Assembly: GCF_008107625.1 (NCBI RefSeq)
Contig: NZ_SDKK01000013.1
Coordinates: 1-64,000 of the forward strand
Reading direction: 5' to 3'
Source: Zoogloea oleivorans
GTDB lineage: Bacteria > Pseudomonadota > Gammaproteobacteria > Burkholderiales > Rhodocyclaceae
Length of the DNA: 64,000 bases
Shown here: in pieces, positions 59,620 to 64,000 of the stretch
How positions within the stretch are numbered: the stretch's first letter is position 1
Layout of the letters: every line of letters begins with the position of its first letter
Notes under the pieces: model-generated
What the model saw: the letters and a program-made list of their open reading frames with translations, nothing else
Told to the model about the DNA's origin: nothing
Databases searched by the model: none
Made by a program: the position numbers and the translations under genes

Positions 59620-60596
59620 GGTTTGCCTCCCGGCGTGAAGACCAGATCGAGGCGTTCCAGCGTGTGGGCCTGGAAGCTCTCCGACCAGCGCAGCGGCGGC
59701 GCATCCGGATCGAGGGCGAAGTCGGGCAGGCGCAGCACCTCTTCCACGAAACCGGGGATCAGCGCCGGATCGGCACTCAGGCGCTGGCGCAGGTCCGGTG
59801 TTTCGAGCAGCGCCCACACGGCCGAGCCAAGGGTGTTGGTGGTGGTTTCGTTGCCGGCCACCAGCAGCTGGGTAGCAATGTTGATCAGCTCGCTGTCGGT
59901 GAGCAGGCGCCCGTCGATCTGCGCATTGGCCACCGCGCTGAGCAGGCACGGCGCCGGATTGGCCCGGTAGGCAATGGCGTGGCGGTGCAGGTATTGCTGC
60001 ATGCCGATCAAGAGGTCGGTGAGTTCCAGCTCGCGCTCGGGGGCCAGATTGGGGTTGATCTGCTCGATGGCGGCATCCGACCAGGCCTTCATCTGGCGCC
60101 AGTCCTCGCGCGGCAGGCCGAGTTCGCGGGCGATGACGAACATCGGCAGCTTGATGGCAAAGTCGTCGAAGAACGCGATGCGCCCGGCGCCGATGAAGCC
60201 GTCGATCAGCCCGTCGACGATGTCGCGAATGCCCGGCTCCAGCGGAATCACGTTCTTGCGCGCAAAGGCCAGGTCCACCAGCGCCCGGTACTGGCCGTGG
60301 GACGGCGGATCGTTCGAGACCAGCGTGTGCACCGGCAGAAAGCCGTTTTCGGTGTAGCGCCGGGCCACTTCGGCGGCCACCGGCGAGTGGCTGCGGTCGA
60401 AGACCTGGCTGGTCATGTTGGAGAAGATTTCCGGCCGCGCATTGACGTAGGCGATGTCGGCGTAGCGAGTGACCACGTGAAAACCGGTACCGGCGTCGAA
60501 ATACACCGGGCTCTTGGCCTGCAACTGCGCGTAGGCAGCGTGGGGGCAGCGGCGGACTTCCGGGTCGGCAAAGCTGATGGCGGGTGTTGTCGTCAT
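59616..60596 (-). CDS. Cytochrome P450 lacking the haem-ligand region
   Basis: 326 residues against about 400-410 for bacterial P450s. Recognisable: N-terminal half, SNDPPSHGQYRALV (helix C), AGNETTTNTLGSAVW (I-helix O2-activating motif), VEEVLRL (K-helix ExxR). Directly after that it jumps to DPDAPPLRWSESFQAHTLERL, the extreme C-terminus. The meander and the Cys-loop FGxGxHxC are missing, about 80 codons, in frame. Without the Cys ligand it cannot bind haem as a normal P450. It is in-frame within the operon, so either a recent in-frame deletion or an assembly collapse. Confidence 0.85.
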   Translation of the reverse strand: MTTTPAISFADPEVRRCPHAAYAQLQAKSPVYFDAGTGFHVVTRYADIAYVNARPEIFSNMTSQVFDRSHSPVAAEVARRYTENGFLPVHTLVSNDPPSHGQYRALVDLAFARKNVIPLEPGIRDIVDGLIDGFIGAGRIAFFDDFAIKLPMFVIARELGLPREDWRQMKAWSDAAIEQINPNLAPERELELTDLLIGMQQYLHRHAIAYRANPAPCLLSAVANAQIDGRLLTDSELINIATQLLVAGNETTTNTLGSAVWALLETPDLRQRLSADPALIPGFVEEVLRLPDFALDPDAPPLRWSESFQAHTLERLDLVFTPGGKP

Positions 60597-60622
60597 GGAA
60601 CGGATACCCTTTGCAGTGAAGC

Positions 60623-61192
60623 TCAGTGCCGCTCGATATGCCCGAGCACGGAATACGAGAAGTCGGCCGCATCGCGCCGCGGCACGGTGGCCGGCACTTC
60701 CGGGTTGTGCACGTCAATCAGCGGCGTGGCGGCAAAGTCGGCCAGCGTGATGCGCACCGGGTCCACCCGGTTCCAGTCCACCACCGACTGGCGATGGCGA
60801 ATCGCCCACACGCCGTCGATGCACTCGAAGCGGTCGAGGTAACGCCCGCCGGCCACGATGTCGAAGGTCTGTACGCCCTGAGGCGTCTGCAGGACCAGCG
60901 ACCAGCAGGTTTCGGCGCCGGCCGTGGTGCCGTCGGCGTGCAGGTCGATCAGGGTGTTGCTGACCACGTGGCGGGTAACGTTCATGGCCGCATGCACCGG
61001 CCACAACCAGTCGATGAAGCCCGTGGCCGGGCCGGCATACAGCGGCGCGTGGTCGTCGGTGCCGTCCGGGTGCCAGCACGACAGGGCCAGCGCCTTGTCC
61101 ATGCGGTCGAGGCCGCGGCAGTAGCGGTGGATGACTTCGGTGATGGCCCACTTGGCGGCCAGTTCGTCGTGGGTCGGGGCGCGCACGCTCAT
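60623..61192 (-). CDS. SnoaL-like (NTF2-fold) protein, second copy
   Basis: 189 residues. Opens ELAAKWAITEVIHRYCRGLDRMD, then CWHPDGTDDHAPLYAG, TRHVVSNTLIDLHADG and ETCWSLVL: the SnoaL-like domain with conserved Tyr, Asp and His of the dehydratase-like group. Similar in fold, not in sequence, to the protein at 59152. It sits between P450 and Old Yellow Enzyme genes with short gaps (10-26 bases), within one transcript. Confidence 0.8.
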   Translation of the reverse strand: MSVRAPTHDELAAKWAITEVIHRYCRGLDRMDKALALSCWHPDGTDDHAPLYAGPATGFIDWLWPVHAAMNVTRHVVSNTLIDLHADGTTAGAETCWSLVLQTPQGVQTFDIVAGGRYLDRFECIDGVWAIRHRQSVVDWNRVDPVRITLADFAATPLIDVHNPEVPATVPRRDAADFSYSVLGHIERH

Positions 61193-61202
61193 GGCCGCCT
61201 CC

Positions 61203-62351
61203 TTAACCGGTGACGTCGGCAGACACGGGCACCAGCGGCGCGTCCGTCGGCAGGAGGTCGTCGCGGGTGCTGTGGCCGTGGAAGGGGTAGTCGGTGTAGC
61301 CCTCGGCGCCCTGGCTGTAATAGGTGGCGATGTCCGGGCGGTTGATCTCCCAGCCGTTGCGGAAGCGCTCGGCCAGATCGGGGTTGGCGATGAAGGCCTG
61401 ACCGAAGCCGACCAGATCGGTACCGCCGGCGGCGATCATCTCGGCGGCGCTCTGGCGGGTGAAGCTGGCAACCGTCATGAAGGGGCCGTCGAAGAGCGGC
61501 CGCAGGGTGGCGTACACGTCCCAGTCCATGCCGTAGTTGCCCACCTGCAGGTAGGCGATGTGGCGCTTCGAGAGTTCCTTGGTCACGTACGAATAGGTGC
61601 CCACCGCGTCGTCGTCGAAGACGTTGTGGAAGGTCCAGCCCGGCGACAGCTTCACCGCCACGAAGGCCGAGCCCTGGTCGGCGGCGATGGCATCGACGAT
61701 GGCGAGCAGGAAGCGCGCGCGGTTCTCCACGCTGCCGCCGAATTCGTCGCTGCGCAGGTTGGTGTTGGTGGACAGGAACTGCATCGGCAGATAGCCACTG
61801 GCAGCGTGGATCTCGACACCGTCGAAACCGGCCTTTCTGGCCAGTGCGGCGCTGCGCCGGTAGTCCTCGATCACCGCGTACACCTCGGCGGTGGTGAGCG
61901 CGCGGGGCTCCGGGTAGGCGCGCTTGGGGCGCGGGCAGGTTACGGTGTAGTGGCGGGCGGTCGGGTCCGGCTGCACGGCCGACGCGCCGACGGGCTGGGC
62001 GCCGTCCAGCATCAGCGGGTCGGACAGGCGGCCGACGTGCATGATCTGGGCGAAGATGGCACCGCCCTTGTCATGCACGGCGTCGGTCACCTGCTGCCAG
62101 CCGGCGGCGTGGGCGTCGGTGCACAGACCCGGCGAGAACAGATAGCCCTTGCCCATTTCGCTGGGGTAGACGCCCTCGGTGACGATCAGCCCGGCGCTGG
62201 CGCGCTGCTGGTAGTGCAGCACGTTGAGCGCGCTCGGCACGCCGTCGAGATGCGAACGGTTGCGCGTCATCGGCGCCATCACCAGGCGGTTCTTGAGCGT
62301 CACGTTGCCGATACGCAGGGGCTTGAACAGCACGTCGAGGGGAGCGGTCAT
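61203..62351 (-). CDS. Old Yellow Enzyme-family alkene reductase
   Basis: 382 residues, the NemA/OYE length. FMN barrel signatures: LKNRLVMAPMTRNRS, LIVTEGVYPSE, QIMHVGRLS, GFDGVEIHAASGYLPMQFL, DEFGGSVENRARF, and GFGQAFIANPDL. The usual substrate-anion pair His-x-x-Asn/His reads His-Ala-Ala-Ser here. It reduces activated C=C bonds with NADPH. Consistent with removing a ring double bond in the pathway of this operon. Confidence 0.9.
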   Translation of the reverse strand: MTAPLDVLFKPLRIGNVTLKNRLVMAPMTRNRSHLDGVPSALNVLHYQQRASAGLIVTEGVYPSEMGKGYLFSPGLCTDAHAAGWQQVTDAVHDKGGAIFAQIMHVGRLSDPLMLDGAQPVGASAVQPDPTARHYTVTCPRPKRAYPEPRALTTAEVYAVIEDYRRSAALARKAGFDGVEIHAASGYLPMQFLSTNTNLRSDEFGGSVENRARFLLAIVDAIAADQGSAFVAVKLSPGWTFHNVFDDDAVGTYSYVTKELSKRHIAYLQVGNYGMDWDVYATLRPLFDGPFMTVASFTRQSAAEMIAAGGTDLVGFGQAFIANPDLAERFRNGWEINRPDIATYYSQGAEGYTDYPFHGHSTRDDLLPTDAPLVPVSADVTG

Positions 62352-62383
62352 CGTGTGGGGCCTTTCGGTTGGGGGTGCAGGCT

Positions 62384-63385
62384 TTAGAGGATGCGGACCA
62401 GTTGCTTGCCCAGGCTGCGCCCGGCGAGCAGGTCGATGAGGGCACGGGGGGCGGCTTCGAGCCCTTCGGCCACCGTCTCCCGGAAATGGATGCGGCCGGC
62501 GGCCACGTGGCCGCTCAGTTCATCGATGGCCGGCGCCCAGCGTTCCGGGTGATCGCCGACGATGAAACCCTGCACCTTCACCCGATTGACGATCAGCGGG
62601 AGCAGGCGGCGGATGCCGTGGGGGCTGGGGTTGTCCACCTCGGAGATGGCGCCGCACAGGGTGATGCGCGCACCGGGGCGCAGGCGCGGCAGCAGCGCAT
62701 CCAGCACTTCGCCGCCCACGTTGTCGAAGATGCAGTTCACGCCGTCCGGCAGCGCCGCCTTCAGGCTGGCCTTGAAATCGGCCGCCTTGTAATCGATACA
62801 GGCGTCGAAACCCAGATCGTCCACCACGTGACGGCACTTGTCCGCCCCGCCGGCCACGCCCACCACGCGGCAGCCGCGCAGCTTGGCCAGCTGGCCGGCC
62901 ACGCTGCCGACGCCGCCGGAAGCCGCAGTGACGACCACCGTTTCACCGGCCTGCGGGGCGCACAGGTCGATGAGGCCGACGTAGGCCGTCACGCCCGGCA
63001 TGCCGGCCACGCCGAGGCCCGCCGACAGCGGCACCCGCGTCGTATCCACCTTGCGCAGCAAGCTGCCGTCGATGGCGCCGAAGCGCTGCCAGCCCAGGTG
63101 GCCGGCCACGGCATCGCCCACCGCAAAACCCGGGTGACGCGATTCGACGACGATGCCGGCGGTGTCGCCGACCATTACGTCGCCCAGCGCCACCGGCTCG
63201 GCGTAGGTGCGGATGTCCATCATGCGGCCGCGCATGTAGGGGTCGATGGACAGCCACTGGTTGCGCACCAGCACCTGGCCTTCGCCAAGGCTTGGCAGCG
63301 GGCCGTCTTTGATGCGGAAGCTGGATTCCGTGGGCTTGCCCTCGGGGCGGCTGGCCAGCAAAACCTGGCGGTTCGATTCGGTCAT
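62384..63385 (-). CDS. MDR-family NADP-dependent oxidoreductase
   Basis: 333 residues from ATG 63385. Zinc-free medium-chain reductase of the CurA/leukotriene B4 dehydrogenase type: LVRNQWLSIDPYMRGRM, GVTAYVGLIDLC, VVVTAASGGVGSVAGQLAKL (NADP loop), DACIDYKA, NVGGEVLDALLPRL and ITLCGAISEVDN. Acts on enones or 2-alkenals. Gap to the OYE gene is 32 bases. Confidence 0.9.
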   Translation of the reverse strand: MTESNRQVLLASRPEGKPTESSFRIKDGPLPSLGEGQVLVRNQWLSIDPYMRGRMMDIRTYAEPVALGDVMVGDTAGIVVESRHPGFAVGDAVAGHLGWQRFGAIDGSLLRKVDTTRVPLSAGLGVAGMPGVTAYVGLIDLCAPQAGETVVVTAASGGVGSVAGQLAKLRGCRVVGVAGGADKCRHVVDDLGFDACIDYKAADFKASLKAALPDGVNCIFDNVGGEVLDALLPRLRPGARITLCGAISEVDNPSPHGIRRLLPLIVNRVKVQGFIVGDHPERWAPAIDELSGHVAAGRIHFRETVAEGLEAAPRALIDLLAGRSLGKQLVRIL

Positions 63386-63408
63386 GGAGCGACTTTCGGA
63401 AAAGGGGT

Positions 63409-64000
63409 TCAGCACCCGGCGCGATCGGCCAGGATGAGGTCGGCAGCCCGCCAGCCCAGCGCCATGGCCGGGCCGTTGGTGTTGCCGGAAATGGGGGCCG
63501 GCATCACCGAGCAGTCGGCGGCGCGCAGGCCTTCGACGCCGCGCACGCGCAGGCGCTCGTCGACGACCGAGGCGGCGTCGCTGCCCATGCGGCACGAGGC
63601 CACCGCGTGGGTGCCGCACAGGGAGGCCTGGCGGAACACGTCGAGGATCTGGTCATCGGTCTCGCAACCGCCGGGCAGCAGTTCCTCGCCGACAAATTTC
63701 GCCAAAGCCGGCTGACGCATGTAGCGGCGCATGTACTTGACCATGTTCACCGCGGCCTGACAGTCCTCTTCGGTGGAGAGCCAGTTGGGGGTGACTTCCA
63801 GCGCGGCCTGCGGGTCGGACGAGCTGACCATCACCGAGCCTTCGCTGGTCAGGCGCAGGAGCTGGCCGTAGGCGGTGACGCCGGGCTTGTCCTCGACGCC
63901 GTCGGGCACCGGAAAGTTGTCTTCGCTGCGCGGGTAGGTGAAAGCCGACAGATACAGCTGGGCGTCCGGGCGGCTGACCTGCGGCGCGGTGCGGAAGAAG
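63409..64000 (-). CDS. GMC oxidoreductase, C-terminal part (cut by window edge)
   Basis: Only the C-terminal 197 codons are in the window; the 5' end lies beyond 64000. GMC C-domain features: THAVASCRMGSDAASVVDERLRV with the catalytic-region His, and SGNTNGPAMALGWRAADLIL with the second conserved Asn and the FAD-contacting end. It should be an FAD-dependent alcohol or choline-type dehydrogenase/oxidase acting early in the pathway. 23 bases separate it from the MDR gene. Confidence 0.85.
   Translation of the reverse strand, partial: FFRTAPQVSRPDAQLYLSAFTYPRSEDNFPVPDGVEDKPGVTAYGQLLRLTSEGSVMVSSSDPQAALEVTPNWLSTEEDCQAAVNMVKYMRRYMRQPALAKFVGEELLPGGCETDDQILDVFRQASLCGTHAVASCRMGSDAASVVDERLRVRGVEGLRAADCSVMPAPISGNTNGPAMALGWRAADLILADRAGC

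Overview
The window looks like a GC-rich betaproteobacterial chromosome, most likely from the Rhodocyclales (Azoarcus/Thauera/Zoogloea type). That is an inference from base composition, protein style and the cobN-type cobalamin cluster; no marker gene allows a firm placement. It divides into two parts. Positions 1 to about 40.5 kb are an accessory island: a patchwork of defence-type genes, decayed genes and insertion-sequence remnants, with several stretches of lower GC (about 3.7-6.8, 19.6-26 and 37.7-38.6 kb). The island ends at a 3' fragment of a tRNA-Arg(CCG) gene (40495-40540), which looks like an attachment-site half. No intact copy of that tRNA lies to its left, so the island would extend beyond the window. 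From 40.66 kb onward the sequence is ordinary, tightly coding chromosome.

Island, left to right. (a) 0.3-1.6 kb: a secreted endonuclease I-like lipoprotein with two small Cys-rich proteins. (b) 2.3-3.7 kb: an SRAP/YedK gene beside a umuC 3' remnant cut by an IS5-type transposase remnant. (c) 4.2-6.8 kb: a compact five-gene unit with zinc-ribbon, TerB-like, YkgJ-like, glycine-rich membrane/coiled-coil and helical proteins. (d) 7-8 kb: a frameshifted short-chain dehydrogenase. (e) 8.2-10.9 kb: a RhuM-Fic protein, a DEDDh exonuclease and an IHF/HU protein. (f) 11.3-15.1 kb: the most unusual locus, two divergent FtsZ-fold proteins with degenerate nucleotide loops, the second carrying an N-terminal receiver-like domain, followed by a Sir2 protein and a small conserved protein. 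A decayed partial copy of the FtsZ-like pair lies 27 kb away at 39.2-39.85 kb. (g) 15.2-19.5 kb: a collapsed NERD-UvrD helicase gene, a WYL regulator with a palindromic site, and two unknown proteins. (h) 19.8-25.5 kb: a three-gene tyrosine-recombinase-like operon whose two large members each lack catalytic residues. (i) 26.2-33.1 kb: an SNF2 helicase, PLD nuclease and unknown-protein operon whose first gene is split by a complete IS5-family element with a CTAG target duplication. (j) 33.2-37.7 kb: a Cas4-like plus DEDD nuclease and a double AAA+ ATPase that carries the same palindrome as the WYL locus, followed by WYL and IstB remnants.

Core region. tRNA-Lys(CTT) is followed by a cobalamin locus with two B12 riboswitches: one before an exported CobN-like protein, a TolQ/ExbB-like channel subunit and a DUF2149/ExbD-like partner, and one before a TonB-dependent receptor whose Shine-Dalgarno sits in a perfect hairpin. 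Next come a 21-bp periodic repeat tract, a hybrid histidine kinase with a probable homopolymer frameshift at its start, and a Cache-GGDEF diguanylate cyclase. The right end (55.6-64 kb) is one long minus-strand catabolic run: Rieske oxygenase, SDR, KstD-like flavoprotein, two SnoaL-like proteins, a cytochrome P450 lacking its haem-ligand region, an Old Yellow Enzyme, an MDR reductase and a GMC oxidoreductase cut by the window edge. It probably oxidises an alicyclic or steroid/terpenoid-like substrate.

The best candidates for an undescribed system are the FtsZ-like/receiver/Sir2 locus, the recombinase trio and the IS-broken helicase-PLD operon. All assignments come from reading motifs by eye; no database search was possible.
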